Shown here in pieces: positions 34,479-43,836 of a stretch of DNA of 64,000 nucleotides. The stretch is from Alphaproteobacteria bacterium (GTDB lineage Bacteria; Pseudomonadota; Alphaproteobacteria; Caedimonadales; UBA9215). Under the pieces are notes generated by a model. The model was not told where the DNA came from. It ran no database searches and saw nothing but the letters and a program-made list of their open reading frames with translations. The position numbers were made by a program, and so were the translations under genes. How positions within the stretch are numbered: position 1 is the stretch's first letter; every line of letters starts with the position of its first letter. Where the stretch lies: the NCBI GenBank assembly GCA_009993885.1, contig JAACSN010000011.1:35897-99896 (forward strand), given 5' to 3'.

Positions 34479-35569
34479 GGAGGCGTCTCACTTTTTGTTA
34501 GGCTCTTTGTTTGTTTTTTCTCTGTTTGTTCTTTAGGGATTCTGAGGGGGTCGTGAGGCGTTACCTTTGCGCCGTCACGGATTTTAAAATGACCTTCCGT
34601 AATAATTTGTTGTGTGTCCTTTAAGCCTGTTAATACTTCAACCTTGCTCTTTAGACGGCTACCGAGCGTGACCAAGGTGCGTGACGCTGTTTGAGTTTTT
34701 GGGTTAAAAAGAAAAACAAAGCTTTTATCTCCTTCTTGAAGGATAGATTTTTCCTCGATGAGGAGAGCCTCTCTCGGAGACGTTTCTATAATGACATTCG
34801 CAATCATTCCGGGCTTTAAAAGATAATCTTGATTCTCAATAAGCGCTCTTATCATAACGGTTCGGGTGTTTGGATTGACGCTTGTATCTATGGTTTTAAT
34901 CTCACCTTTTAGGGTTATATGAGGGTAGGCATCAACAAAAGCTTTGATGGTTTGTCCTTCCTTTATATCTTTGAGGTGTAGATCGGGGACATCAAAATCA
35001 ACTTTGAGGGAGGATATGTCGGAAAGAGTTGCAATTCGATCTCCGGGTTGCACAAGCTCCCCAAGGCTAATATCGCTGAGGCCGATAATGCCGTCAAAGG
35101 GAGCCGCCAATGTTAAGTCTTTTATTTGGGCTTGCAAAACATTAATACGTGCTTCGGCTTCTAATAAAGCCGTTTTTCTCTCTTTAAGAGCTGCATCGGA
35201 AATATTATTAGATTTCTTGAGGCCTTGTGCCCGATTAAAGGTCTCTTTTGCCTCGGAAAGCAAGGCCAGAGCAGAATCTAAGGTTGCCAATTCTTCTTGT
35301 TGATTCAGACGTAACAAAATGTCGCCCTTATGAACGAGCGTACCCTCTTTAAAGAGAATTTCTGATACTTTTTGTATTGTGTTGGGCGTCAGGATAATCG
35401 TATTTAAAGCTTTGGTTGTGCCGAGGGCTTCCAAGGGGGTATGGATGGTTTGAGAAATAACCGTTTCAATAACTACAGAAGGCGCATAAGCTGCCGGTTG
35501 TTTTGAAAATCCAAGGTTCGGGTATAAAATTAGGGAAGAGAAAAGAATAACTCTATAAAAAAATATCAT
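34475..35569 (-). CDS. RND efflux periplasmic adaptor (HlyD family)
   Basis: A 364-residue membrane-fusion protein with a signal sequence (about 1-22), a lipoyl-like domain split by a helical hairpin (LATLDSALALLSEAKETFNRA to RINVLQAQI) and beta-barrel domains (GLSDISLGELVQPGDRIATL). I chose the ATG at 35569, preceded by AGGA, rather than the upstream ATG at 35659, because it places the signal peptide at the N-terminus. It bridges the permease to an outer-membrane channel. The C-terminal 25 residues are Lys/Thr/Glu-rich. Confidence 0.92.
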   Translation of the reverse strand: MIFFYRVILFSSLILYPNLGFSKQPAAYAPSVVIETVISQTIHTPLEALGTTKALNTIILTPNTIQKVSEILFKEGTLVHKGDILLRLNQQEELATLDSALALLSEAKETFNRAQGLKKSNNISDAALKERKTALLEAEARINVLQAQIKDLTLAAPFDGIIGLSDISLGELVQPGDRIATLSDISSLKVDFDVPDLHLKDIKEGQTIKAFVDAYPHITLKGEIKTIDTSVNPNTRTVMIRALIENQDYLLKPGMIANVIIETSPREALLIEEKSILQEGDKSFVFLFNPKTQTASRTLVTLGSRLKSKVEVLTGLKDTQQIITEGHFKIRDGAKVTPHDPLRIPKEQTEKKQTKSLTKSETPP

Positions 35570-35694
35570 ACTATCCTGTTTTTTTTCGCCTTCTGTCTTA
35601 TAAAGACTATAAGGAATTTTCAAAAACTGAAAGAAAAAAACGTAAAAAGAGATTGTCAAAGCCGTCGTTTATTTTTCCTATGGTTAAACCGACT

Positions 35695-35958
35695 TTAATG
35701 TACCCTTAATAATTCATCAATATTATCGTATTCTGTCGGGCGAACGATCTCAACGCTGGCAAGGGTTACGGAATGCAAGCTGCCGTCGAGGTTTTCTTTC
35801 CAAAATTTTAAGAACTTACGTAAAATGGGGAAGCTTGGGACTTGGTCATATTCCTGCCAGATATAGCTTTGAAGAAGCTCGGGATAATCCGGTAAGTGAT
35901 ATAGGATTTCGGCCGTTGTGAGGCGGTAACCGTGTAATTGTAATTTCAAGTGATCCAT
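35695..35958 (-). CDS. usg: Usg family protein
   Basis: An 87-residue cytoplasmic protein with YRLTTAEILYHLPDYPELLQ and a WQEYDQVP segment, characteristic of Usg, a small alphaproteobacterial protein of unknown function first noted upstream of tryptophan genes. No trp gene is present here. It stands alone, 125 bases before the adaptor gene, possibly with its own promoter. Confidence 0.85.
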   Translation of the reverse strand: MDHLKLQLHGYRLTTAEILYHLPDYPELLQSYIWQEYDQVPSFPILRKFLKFWKENLDGSLHSVTLASVEIVRPTEYDNIDELLRVH

Positions 35959-36055
35959 AATAATACCCCCTCTTTACTTTTCTTATTAATTTTATTATTT
36001 CATTTCAAGGTAAATAAAAGGTTAATAATATGAATAATTTAATATTTTAGAGGTT

Positions 36056-36460
36056 TTATAGGAGGGGGCTTTTTAATTTGTGTAAGGCCTGTGCACATAA
36101 GCCGTAATCAAGCCAGCGACATCCTTTGCAAATACGCCGGTGGTCGTCTAAGGTTAAAGAAGCTAAGCGAGATTGGGCTTCTTTCCAAGTAATCTCATCC
36201 CCCTCGGACAATCTCAAAGCGTCGGCATGGGCTTGGTCAAGGGTTTCGATCTTTGATTGTTTATCACATAAGGATCCTTGGCGATGGGGGCAGGGGGCGC
36301 AGATGGCATCCGTCTTTAGGGTTACTTTTAAGAGGGTTTCATCGGTGAGATCTTGTTTTATGGCGCTAAAGTTTTTGATAAAGTCTTTGGAATAGCCTTT
36401 ACCTTGAAAACCTAAAGTGCAAAAAAAATGATGGGGTCGATAGAGAATTTTGGCGTTCAT
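36056..36460 (-). CDS. DUF1284 cysteine-rich protein
   Basis: A 134-residue protein with RPHHFFCTLGFQGKGYS at the start and Cys in CAPCPHRQGSLC and CKGCRWLDYGLC. This matches DUF1284, a small family with conserved Cys that may bind metal or an iron-sulfur cluster. No function is established. It is divergent from the DUF167 gene; the upstream regions face each other. Confidence 0.85.
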   Translation of the reverse strand: MNAKILYRPHHFFCTLGFQGKGYSKDFIKNFSAIKQDLTDETLLKVTLKTDAICAPCPHRQGSLCDKQSKIETLDQAHADALRLSEGDEITWKEAQSRLASLTLDDHRRICKGCRWLDYGLCAQALHKLKSPLL

Positions 36461-36521
36461 CTTGTATCTCTTTTATGAAGACGTTATTGTTATAGCCGTG
36501 ATTAGCTCTCTAGGGAACCCC

Positions 36522-36830
36522 ATGAAATTAACCGAGCATAATAATAAAGTGCGTTTGTTGGTGAAGTTAACCCCGTCGGCTTCTCAAAATAAATTGGTTA
36601 GCCTTGAGGAAGATTTGTTGGGAGAGGTTATTTTAAAAGCCATGGTGACTGTCGTTCCTGAAAAAGGCCAAGCCAATAAGGCTTTGATTAAGCTTTTCTC
36701 AAAATCTCTCAATCTTCCTAAATCTGCTTTTGAAATTGTGCGAGGAGAGCTTTCTCGCACTAAGCTCTTTGAAATTGATTGCACTGCTAAAGAGCTTTTA
36801 CAAAAGTTTCAAAGTTTAAAACTGCCGTAA
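36522..36830 (+). CDS. DUF167/YggU family protein
   Basis: A 102-residue protein with RLLVKLTPSASQNKL and VPEKGQANKALIKLFSKSLNL, the YggU/DUF167 signature, and FEIVRGELSRTKLFEI. Function is unknown. The ATG at 36522 follows AGGGAA and gives the usual length; an earlier in-frame ATG at 36450 would overlap the divergent gene. It ends 1 base before the A24 peptidase start, so they are probably cotranslated. Confidence 0.9.
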   Translation: MKLTEHNNKVRLLVKLTPSASQNKLVSLEEDLLGEVILKAMVTVVPEKGQANKALIKLFSKSLNLPKSAFEIVRGELSRTKLFEIDCTAKELLQKFQSLKLP

Positions 36831-36831
36831 G

Positions 36832-37251
36832 ATGCCTGTTCTTTTTTATGCCTTACAAATGTTTCTTTTAAGCCTTTTATCCTATGAGGATTATCGCACA
36901 AAGCGCATCTCTTTGTGGCTTTTATTGATGTTCGTGGGGTTTACTCTCGGGGGGGTAGTCTTCCTGAAAGGATTCGTTGATTATACTGTTGTCTTTGGCA
37001 TCCTCGGGTTTCTTATTCTTTTGAAGGTAGGCGTGTTTTTAGGGACGGGCAAGTCCCTCATAGGGAACGGGGATCTGATTTTATTGTTGCCTCTTTTGGC
37101 TTCCCTTGACTTGACGGAATTCCCTTTTTTCTTAATCCTTGCGGGGCTGGGGGGGATTGTGACATGCTCTTTAATATCTTCTAAAAGAGCGCCGTTTGTA
37201 CCTGCATTATCTCTTTCATATGGTATCGTTTTGCTGGTAAGATATATATAA
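36832..37251 (+). CDS. Short prepilin peptidase of the A24 (CpaA-like) family
   Basis: A 139-residue polytopic protein containing only the catalytic A24 domain. The two catalytic Asp are visible: D20 in SYEDYRTKR and D81 in GNGD (residues 78-81). These enzymes cleave the leader of type IV pilin-like proteins. No pilin or secretion genes are nearby. It is cotranscribed with the DUF167 gene and followed by an esterase gene after 23 bases. The lack of the N-terminal methylase domain makes it CpaA/TadV-like. Confidence 0.82.
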   Translation: MPVLFYALQMFLLSLLSYEDYRTKRISLWLLLMFVGFTLGGVVFLKGFVDYTVVFGILGFLILLKVGVFLGTGKSLIGNGDLILLLPLLASLDLTEFPFFLILAGLGGIVTCSLISSKRAPFVPALSLSYGIVLLVRYI

Positions 37252-37274
37252 AAATAAAAAAGGTTACAACCCCT

Positions 37275-37958
37275 ATGCCTAAAAAGTTTACACCTCCACC
37301 CCCTTCACCCGTGCGGGATAAAGTCGACCTCCACGGCCCTATTATTTTGCCGACCTGTGGAACCGTTAAGCGTCTGGTTATTATTTTTCACGGGTATGGC
37401 GCCGATGGGGAGAATCTCATTGATCTTGGCTACGCATGGCAAGACTTGTTGCCGGAAACGGCCTTTATTGCGCCGAATGCTCCGACGCCTTGTGAGATGG
37501 GAGGCGGAGGGTGGCAATGGTTTTCCCTTGAGGAAAAAACAACAGACCTTGTGCAAGAACGCTTGAGAAATGTAAAAGAGACGGTACACTCTTATATTAA
37601 AGGACAAGCTGAAAAGTACAATGTTGATTTGAGAGATGTGGCTCTCGTGGGCTTTTCCCAAGGCGCGATGTTAGCAATTCATCAAAGTATTTATGCCCTT
37701 CGTCAGTGCGCGGGAGTTGTTGCTTTTTCCGGGGGATTTACCTTGGATGAGGATTTAGAGCAAAAGGGTTTTCCAAAGGTTTTATTATGCCATGGAGACG
37801 CCGATCAGGTGGTGCCTGTTGATTTCAGTCGCCGAGGGTATGAGGATTTAAAAACTTTAAGAGCCCGACCCCAATTGTTGATTTCCCCAAAAGTTGGACA
37901 TCAAATCAGCGAAGAAGGCTTTAAGGCTGCTGGTTTGTTTCTCAAAGACCTGATATAA
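37275..37958 (+). CDS. Phospholipase/carboxylesterase (alpha/beta hydrolase)
   Basis: A 227-residue alpha/beta hydrolase of the carboxylesterase family. The nucleophile Ser is in GFSQGA (near residue 127), the acid is in HGDADQVVPV, and the His is in KVGHQIS. An oxyanion-type HGYGADGEN follows the first strand. Relatives hydrolyse short-chain esters or lysophospholipids. No signal peptide is seen, so it is cytoplasmic. It begins with MPKKFTPPPPSPVR, a Pro-rich leader, and is separated from mdh by 150 bases. Confidence 0.88.
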   Translation: MPKKFTPPPPSPVRDKVDLHGPIILPTCGTVKRLVIIFHGYGADGENLIDLGYAWQDLLPETAFIAPNAPTPCEMGGGGWQWFSLEEKTTDLVQERLRNVKETVHSYIKGQAEKYNVDLRDVALVGFSQGAMLAIHQSIYALRQCAGVVAFSGGFTLDEDLEQKGFPKVLLCHGDADQVVPVDFSRRGYEDLKTLRARPQLLISPKVGHQISEEGFKAAGLFLKDLI

Positions 37959-38086
37959 TAATCGGGCATATACGTCATTGAGGAGCTGAAAAATACCTTT
38001 TTGGTTTTACCGCTTGTAAAAAGAAAAATAGGATTGTTGTTTTTCAAAATGCTTCTTTATTAGGAGCTCTTTAGAACAGATAATAA

Positions 38087-39070
<984 letters not shown>

Positions 39071-39097
39071 TAAAAAGACTAAAAGGATAAATGTCCC

Positions 39098-40267
39098 ATG
39101 AAAATTCATGAGTACCAAGCAAAGCAATTGTTAAGTAAGTTTGGGGTTCCCGTAAGCCCCGGTAAAATTGCCTATACGGCTCAAGAAGCCGAAGAGGCTG
39201 CTAAGGAATTGGGCGGCAGTGTTTGGGCAGTTAAGGCTCAAATTCATGCCGGAGGCCGTGGTAAAGGGGGCGGCGTTAAGCTTGCTAAATCCTTGGCAGA
39301 AGTAAAGGAACAGGCGGAAAATATTATCGGCATGACTTTGGTGACCCCTCAAACCGGCGAAGAGGGACAAGAAGTCCGACGGGTTTATATCGAAAAAGGA
39401 TGTGCCATTGCCAAAGAACTTTATTTCAGCATTCTGCTTGATCGTGCAACGGGATGTCTGACCTGTGTTGCTTCAGAAGCAGGCGGTATGGATATTGAGG
39501 AAGTGGCTGCAACCGCTCCTGAAAAAATTAAGAAAATAACTTTGGACGTGGCTCTTGGTTTTCAAGACTATCAAGGCCGAGACCTTGCTTTTGCTTTGAA
39601 CCTGGAGGGAAAAACAGCTCTCCAAGTTGCTCGCTTAATTAAAGGCGTGTATGAGACTTATTATCATTACGATGCAAGTCTTATTGAAATTAATCCCTTG
39701 GCCATTACGGAAGAAGGTAATTGCATAGCTTTGGATGCCAAGATGGAGTTCGATGATAATGCTCTTTATCGTCACGGGGACATAGAAGAATTACGGGATC
39801 TTGATGAAGAAGACCCTTCTGAGTACGAGGCCAATAAACATGATCTGAGTTACATTAAATTGGACGGTAATATCGGTTGTATGGTGAATGGAGCAGGGCT
39901 TGCCATGGCAACTATGGATGTGATTAAACTTTTTGGCGGAGAGCCCGCAAACTTCTTGGATGTCGGCGGAGGCGCTCCCCGTGAAAGAGTAACGACGGCC
40001 TTTAAATTGATTCTCAGTGACCCTAATGTTGAAGGTATTTTAGTTAATATTTTTGGCGGTATTATGCGTTGCGATATTATTGCCGAAGGCGTTGTGGCTG
40101 CTGCAAAGGAAGTCGGTATTAATGTGCCTTTGGTTGTGCGTCTTGAGGGTACAAACGTTCATCAAGGAAAGGAAATACTGAAAAATTCGGGTCTCTCTAT
40201 TCTTGCTGCCGATGACCTTGGTGACGCTGCAAAGCTAATTGTACAATCTGTGAAGGAGGCCGCGTGA
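39098..40267 (+). CDS. sucC: Succinate-CoA ligase, beta subunit
   Basis: The ATP-grasp subunit of succinyl-CoA synthetase. It begins [12 protein letters not shown], has [14 protein letters not shown] for nucleotide binding, YEKGC-like and EINPLAI blocks, and FGGIMRCD near the C-terminus. Length 389 is normal. It starts 27 bases after mdh and ends 1 base before sucD, so the three form one operon. The complex makes ATP or GTP from succinyl-CoA. Confidence 0.97.
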   Translation: MKIHEYQAKQLLSKFGVPVSPGKIAYTAQEAEEAAKELGGSVWAVKAQIHAGGRGKGGGVKLAKSLAEVKEQAENIIGMTLVTPQTGEEGQEVRRVYIEKGCAIAKELYFSILLDRATGCLTCVASEAGGMDIEEVAATAPEKIKKITLDVALGFQDYQGRDLAFALNLEGKTALQVARLIKGVYETYYHYDASLIEINPLAITEEGNCIALDAKMEFDDNALYRHGDIEELRDLDEEDPSEYEANKHDLSYIKLDGNIGCMVNGAGLAMATMDVIKLFGGEPANFLDVGGGAPRERVTTAFKLILSDPNVEGILVNIFGGIMRCDIIAEGVVAAAKEVGINVPLVVRLEGTNVHQGKEILKNSGLSILAADDLGDAAKLIVQSVKEAA

Positions 40268-40268
40268 A

Positions 40269-41165
40269 ATGAGTGTGCTCGTTAATAAATCAACCAAAGT
40301 TATTTGTCAAGGATTCACCGGCGCCCAAGGAACCTTTCACTCGGAACAAGCTATTGAATACGGCACGAACATGGTGGGCGGTGTTACGCCCGGTAAGGGG
40401 GGGACGACTCACTTAGGCTTACCCGTTTTTAATACGGTGAAAGAGGCCGTCAAGGCGACGGGTGCCGACGCAACGGTTATTTATGTACCGCCTCCTTTTG
40501 CAGCAGATGCTATTTTAGAAGCTATAGCGGCTTGTATCCCGTTGATTATTTGCATTACGGAAGGAATCCCCGTTTTGGATATGGTTAAGGTAAAACGGGC
40601 TTTGGCCGACTCGGCTTCTCGTTTAATTGGCCCCAATTGCCCCGGTGTTATTACTCCCGGGGAATGCAAGATCGGTATTATGCCGGGCCATATCCATCAA
40701 CCGGGCAAGATTGGTATCGTATCTCGTTCGGGGACGCTTACTTACGAAGCTGTGTGGCAAACAACCAAGGTTGGCCTTGGTCAAACCACTTGTATCGGTA
40801 TCGGCGGAGATCCGATTCCCGGAACCACGTTTGTCGATTGTATCGAGATGTTTTTGAATGATCCTAAAACAGAGGGGATTGTTATGATCGGCGAGATCGG
40901 GGGTAGCGCCGAAGAAGAGGCTGCAGCTTTGATTAAAGGCCATGCCGTCAAAAAACCTGTAGTTGGCTTTATTGCCGGTGTGACGGCACCTGAAGGACGT
41001 CGGATGGGTCATGCGGGTGCTATTGTGTCCGGTGGTGAGGGGACGGCTCAGGGTAAAATTTCTGCCATGAAGGCAGCCGGCATTGTGATGTCGGATTCCC
41101 CGGCGGATATTGGAAAAGTGATGCTCGAAGTGATGGAAAAATGCAAGCATAACAAGGCTTCTTAA
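40269..41165 (+). CDS. sucD: Succinate-CoA ligase, alpha subunit
   Basis: The CoA-binding subunit of succinyl-CoA synthetase. [17 protein letters not shown] is the CoA-binding start, [20 protein letters not shown] follows in the middle, and [11 protein letters not shown] carries the active-site His that is phosphorylated. Length is 298 residues. In related genomes sucA and sucB follow directly; here a strong terminator and then unrelated AT-rich sequence follow. Confidence 0.97.
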   Translation: MSVLVNKSTKVICQGFTGAQGTFHSEQAIEYGTNMVGGVTPGKGGTTHLGLPVFNTVKEAVKATGADATVIYVPPPFAADAILEAIAACIPLIICITEGIPVLDMVKVKRALADSASRLIGPNCPGVITPGECKIGIMPGHIHQPGKIGIVSRSGTLTYEAVWQTTKVGLGQTTCIGIGGDPIPGTTFVDCIEMFLNDPKTEGIVMIGEIGGSAEEEAAALIKGHAVKKPVVGFIAGVTAPEGRRMGHAGAIVSGGEGTAQGKISAMKAAGIVMSDSPADIGKVMLEVMEKCKHNKAS

Positions 41166-41190
41166 GAAGCCTCTAAGGTTTGTCGGACGA

Positions 41191-41232
41191 AATAAGGCCC
41201 CCCAAGAGGGGCTTTTTTTATAAGAGGATAAT
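41191..41232. repeat. Direct repeat copy 1 bounding the HEPN insertion
   Basis: The 42 bases begin AATAAGGCCCCCC, run through the terminator and end GGATAAT. Copy 2 (42211-42248) has the same order with a few substitutions and small gaps. Together they flank the AT-rich block holding the HEPN-like gene and IS630 relic. Confidence 0.6.
41197..41219 (+). terminator. Rho-independent terminator after sucD (repeat copy 1)
   Basis: GCCCC and GGGGC pair across a short loop, followed by seven T. Nearly the same sequence recurs at 42217-42236. Confidence 0.85.
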
Positions 41233-41234
41233 TG

Positions 41235-41822
41235 ATGGCTAAAATTGAAAAGTTACAACAGCATAAGAATGAGTTGGAGAGTTTGCATCAAGTTTTTTTA
41301 GGTATTAAGTTGCTGTACGAATGTGTGATGCCGAAAGGAGGGTATATCTTAAAAGATCGTTATTTCAATTTTTTTATTATAGAAATGAAAAAAGTACTTT
41401 ACGGAAAGTTGATTATTCTTTTATCAGATAATAAGTATAAAAAGTACAATACATCTAGCTATAAAATATTGATCCAAAAGATTATGGAAAATAAAAAATT
41501 GATAGGGGATAAAGAAAAAAGGAAGATGGAGTGCTATTTAAAGGGATTAAATAAGGTGGAAGGAGACTATAAAGAGTTTAGGGACAAGTATTTCGCTCAT
41601 ATTGAATTAGATGAAGAATTTAAGTTGTTAGATATTGAAAGATTAAAAATTTCAAACCATAAGATCACAAAGCTGATGAAAAAAGTGGAACGAATACATA
41701 ACAGACTGTCTTTGGTTATTTATAAGGGATCTTCCGATCATCTGGCCGGTGATATAGGAAGGCTCTCTCAGAAAATCTGGTCTGCCTATGAGCAAGTTGG
41801 TTTGGTTGAAAAAGACACATAA
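41235..41822 (+). CDS. HEPN-like protein resembling AbiU2
   Basis: A 195-residue, mostly alpha-helical, Lys-rich protein encoded in sequence clearly more AT-rich than the flanking TCA genes. The segment EFRDKYFAHIEL holds R116 and H122 in an RX5H arrangement, the HEPN ribonuclease motif, in the form seen in AbiU2-type abortive-infection proteins. HEPN RNases act as toxins in toxin-antitoxin and phage-defence systems. No nucleotidyltransferase partner lies next to it. The ATG at 41235 follows AGAGG by 7 bases; the gene starts right inside the repeat after the sucD terminator. Family assignment rests on motif and helical composition, not on a search. Confidence 0.55.
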   Translation: MAKIEKLQQHKNELESLHQVFLGIKLLYECVMPKGGYILKDRYFNFFIIEMKKVLYGKLIILLSDNKYKKYNTSSYKILIQKIMENKKLIGDKEKRKMECYLKGLNKVEGDYKEFRDKYFAHIELDEEFKLLDIERLKISNHKITKLMKKVERIHNRLSLVIYKGSSDHLAGDIGRLSQKIWSAYEQVGLVEKDT

Positions 41823-41871
41823 TTTAGCAGGTCACCTCTAGTTTTTATATTCATTCCAAAAAGTTTCCCTA

Positions 41872-41976
41872 CTATTTGATGAGCTGATCCATGGTAACAT
41901 TTATGGGTGCGTATTGTCTAAGTTTCTTGAGAATAGCAAAATTTTGTTCAGTGGGATTAAAGTCCGGAGAATAGGG
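41872..41976 (-). mobile_element. IS630-family transposase 3' remnant
   Basis: The minus strand reads PYSPDFNPTEQNFAILKKL, then RQYAPINVTMDQLIK and a TAG stop. SPDFNPxE is the conserved region around the last catalytic acidic residue of IS630/Tc1-type transposases. Only about 34 codons remain; an in-frame TAA sits just upstream. The rest of the element is absent, so it is inactive. It lies within the block bounded by the terminator repeats. Confidence 0.8.
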
Positions 41977-42104
41977 TTAAGCTCGCGCCATGGTGCCGAA
42001 CCAAGTTGAATGGATTTTGGCGCCCTTTTCTCCAAAATGTCCGGATCGCAAGCAAAAGAAGTTGATAATGAAATAATAAATATAAGTAAAAATTTAAACA
42101 TCTT
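41901..42104 (-). CDS. Short ORF: signal-peptide-like start running into the IS630 relic
   Basis: A 67-codon minus-strand frame begins MFKFLLIFIISLSTSFAC, a convincing signal peptide or lipoprotein-like leader, then enters the IS630 remnant in a different frame (tail PILRTLIPLNKILLF). I think the 5' part is the start of a real exported-protein gene cut by the transposon. The tail is probably noise. Whether it is translated is unknown. Confidence 0.25.
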   Translation of the reverse strand, partial: KMFKFLLIFIISLSTSFACDPDILEKRAPKSIQLGSAPWRELNPILRTLIPLNKILLFSRNLDNTHP

Positions 42105-42210
42105 TATACTACAAGTTAACTTTTTGTAAATACAACACATAATATTATTTTTCAATTTAAAATGACGTTGTTTGAAATAACACATACACCTCGTGGGGAG
42201 AGGGAGGAAA

Positions 42211-42248
42211 AATAAGTCCCCAAGAGGGGCTTTTTTATAGGGGATAAT
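42211..42248. repeat. Direct repeat copy 2 bounding the HEPN insertion
   Basis: This copy begins AATAAGTCCCC, continues AAGAGGGGC and TTTTTT, and ends GGATAAT. It matches 41191-41232 in order and spacing apart from a few substitutions and gaps, including the whole terminator. It stands 1 kb downstream and precedes the next small gene by 6 bases. Confidence 0.6.
42217..42236 (+). terminator. Second copy of the sucD-type terminator
   Basis: A CCCC/GGGG stem with a short AAGA loop followed by six T, matching the terminator at 41197. It has no plus-strand gene directly upstream to serve, consistent with a duplication. Confidence 0.7.
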
Positions 42249-42254
42249 CTTGCT

Positions 42255-42461
42255 GTGGCGCTACCGGAAGGTATAGAAGATCTTTTACTTATTTTGGATA
42301 ATCAGGAAAACATAATGGATGAGGCGGAGCTTGGCGCAGCAAAGAGTTATGCAGCAACGATGAGTAAATATGAAAAAGCTGCTTTAACGGCTGCCTTAAA
42401 GCAAAGAGAGAATAAAAATGCTTTGAAACAAGTACCGGATATTCTCGAAGGTCGGCTCTAG
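42255..42461 (+). CDS. Small hypothetical protein, 68 aa
   Basis: A 68-residue acidic-to-neutral helical protein (MALPEGIEDLLLILDNQEN..., later KYEKAALTAALKQREN) with a GTG start at 42255. AGGGGA lies about 10 bases upstream. No family is recognised. It follows directly after repeat copy 2, so it could be the gene that once lay after sucD, or part of the inserted block. Confidence 0.5.
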   Translation: MALPEGIEDLLLILDNQENIMDEAELGAAKSYAATMSKYEKAALTAALKQRENKNALKQVPDILEGRL

Positions 42462-42589
42462 TTTTTAGTATTTTTTAAAATTATTTGAGATCGTAGGGGC
42501 GTTGTTTTTTTGTAAGAGGCAACGCTCTTCCTATCTTTTATAGTAAGCTCTTCACATGTGGCGGAGCCAAAGAATACGAAGCTCTCTTT

Positions 42590-42919
42590 TTAAATATTCA
42601 TATTCAAAATTTTGTCGAGGCTTTCTTTGGTGCGTTCATAGACACTTTTAAAACGCTGCAAGCTTATCTCTGCTTCTTTCATGGTGTGAACAAGTTCAAG
42701 GTCGGAAATTTTCCCGTGGACGGCTGCAACGGAGGCTTGGTCTGCGGCTTTTGATGCTTCAAGAGTTTCGTTAGCAACGCCTTTTACAAGTTCTGCAAAA
42801 CTTCCTCCCGACATGCCGGCGGTTTTTTGAGATGTGCCTCCGGAAAGAAGAGGGGTTTTATCAAGACCTGTTACGGCTGAGGAAAAATTGGGTGTTGCGC
42901 CGGGTGTTATTGCTGCCAT
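42590..42919 (-). CDS. fliE: Flagellar hook-basal body complex protein FliE
   Basis: FliE joins the MS-ring to the proximal rod. The 109-residue protein has a variable Ser/Gly/Thr-rich start and the conserved C-terminal helices (VHGKISDLELVHTMKEAEIS, then LQRFKSVYERTKESLDKIL). It is the third gene of the minus-strand unit flgB-flgC-fliE. GAGATAT lies about 7 bases before the ATG. The 128 bases downstream hold a GCGTTG/CAACGC hairpin and no gene. Confidence 0.93.
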   Translation of the reverse strand: MAAITPGATPNFSSAVTGLDKTPLLSGGTSQKTAGMSGGSFAELVKGVANETLEASKAADQASVAAVHGKISDLELVHTMKEAEISLQRFKSVYERTKESLDKILNMNI

Positions 42920-42947
42920 TTTATATCTCTTTTATGTATCGTTTGTT

Positions 42948-43430
42948 CTAGTTCATCATTTGTAGGGTGCGCTGACGCATATCCGTTGTCATTTGATAGC
43001 TTTTCATGGCGCGTTCATTATCCAATTTTGCTTGATGCATATCCATCATTGTCATAAGGGGGTCAAGTTTCGGCATATTAACCCGACCTTGTCTGTCCGC
43101 CTTCGGGTGCGTGGGATCATAGACCTTCATCATTTGGTTTTTATCTTGGATAATGCTTTTTACAGCTACACTAACGGCTTTTGTTTTCGGATCTTTTTTG
43201 GTCTTCATTTCTATTTTTTTAGGAGCATAATCAGCGGTTTTATTATTGGCCATATTTTCTGAGGCAACGCGCAAGCGGACATTGTTGGCTTTCATGGCAT
43301 CGGTTAAGGTGCGTTGTGCCCGAGCAAGCGTATCTCGGCTTGTTGACGTTTTGGCGTAAAGGTTCGAAAAATTTCCCGCACTTAAGGTCAAAGACAGAAA
43401 CAAAAAAAACATTTTAAGGGACGAAATCAT
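42948..43430 (-). CDS. flgC: FlgC-like rod protein with an N-terminal signal peptide
   Basis: A 160-residue protein whose body matches FlgC: the N-terminal helix ARAQRTLTDAMKANNVRLRV and SENMANNKT (cf. ASNLAN), VYDPTHPKADRQGRVNMP, and a C-terminal helix LDNERAMKSYQMTTDMRQRTL. Normal FlgC has no Sec signal, because it leaves the cell through the flagellar export channel. Here residues 1-26 (MISSLKMFFLFLSLTLSAGN, then FSNLYA) form a typical cleavable signal. The ATG at 43430 has GGAGG upstream and directly follows flgB, and no later ATG precedes the FlgC helix. So the leader is likely real. Confidence 0.8.
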   Translation of the reverse strand: MISSLKMFFLFLSLTLSAGNFSNLYAKTSTSRDTLARAQRTLTDAMKANNVRLRVASENMANNKTADYAPKKIEMKTKKDPKTKAVSVAVKSIIQDKNQMMKVYDPTHPKADRQGRVNMPKLDPLMTMMDMHQAKLDNERAMKSYQMTTDMRQRTLQMMN

Positions 43431-43431
43431 T

Positions 43432-43836
43432 TTATTTTCCGCCTCCCATATTAAGAACCGTCTTAATGCGTTCGATTTCACTTTTATGAACTTGTTGGAG
43501 GCGATAAAAGTCGGTGGCGGCTTCGTTGAGTTGTAAGAGTTGTTCCTCGGGGCTAATGCTATTACCCGTTAAGGTGGGTTCGGCTTGTTCTTTTGATTTT
43601 TTAATTTTAAAACCAACGTCTTTTACGCTGCCGCTTAAGTGATGAGCATTGGTCGTTTTAATAGAAGCTGTCGCAGAATTATGTTTAAGGGCTTGGCTAA
43701 AAGGTTCAATTTCCTTAGTTTTTTCTCCGGCAACACCGGAACGAGCCAAGTTGTCGGAGGTATTTTCTTGTCTGGCTTGGGTGTGCCGCATTTTTTCAAA
43801 AAGAAGTTGTGCCTGAGGTGTACTTGTTAAAGCCAT
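43432..43836 (-). CDS. flgB: Flagellar basal-body rod protein FlgB
   Basis: A 134-residue proximal rod protein. The N-terminal helix FEKMRHTQARQENTSDNLAR corresponds to the FlgB motif around QxxxAxNIAN, KTKEIEPFSQAL is the following conserved block, and GNSISPEEQLLQLNEAATDFYRL matches the C-terminal helix start. No signal peptide is present, unlike flgC next to it. The gene ends 1 base before the flgC ATG. It is divergent from csrA across 187 AT-rich bases. Confidence 0.9.
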   Translation of the reverse strand: MALTSTPQAQLLFEKMRHTQARQENTSDNLARSGVAGEKTKEIEPFSQALKHNSATASIKTTNAHHLSGSVKDVGFKIKKSKEQAEPTLTGNSISPEEQLLQLNEAATDFYRLQQVHKSEIERIKTVLNMGGGK

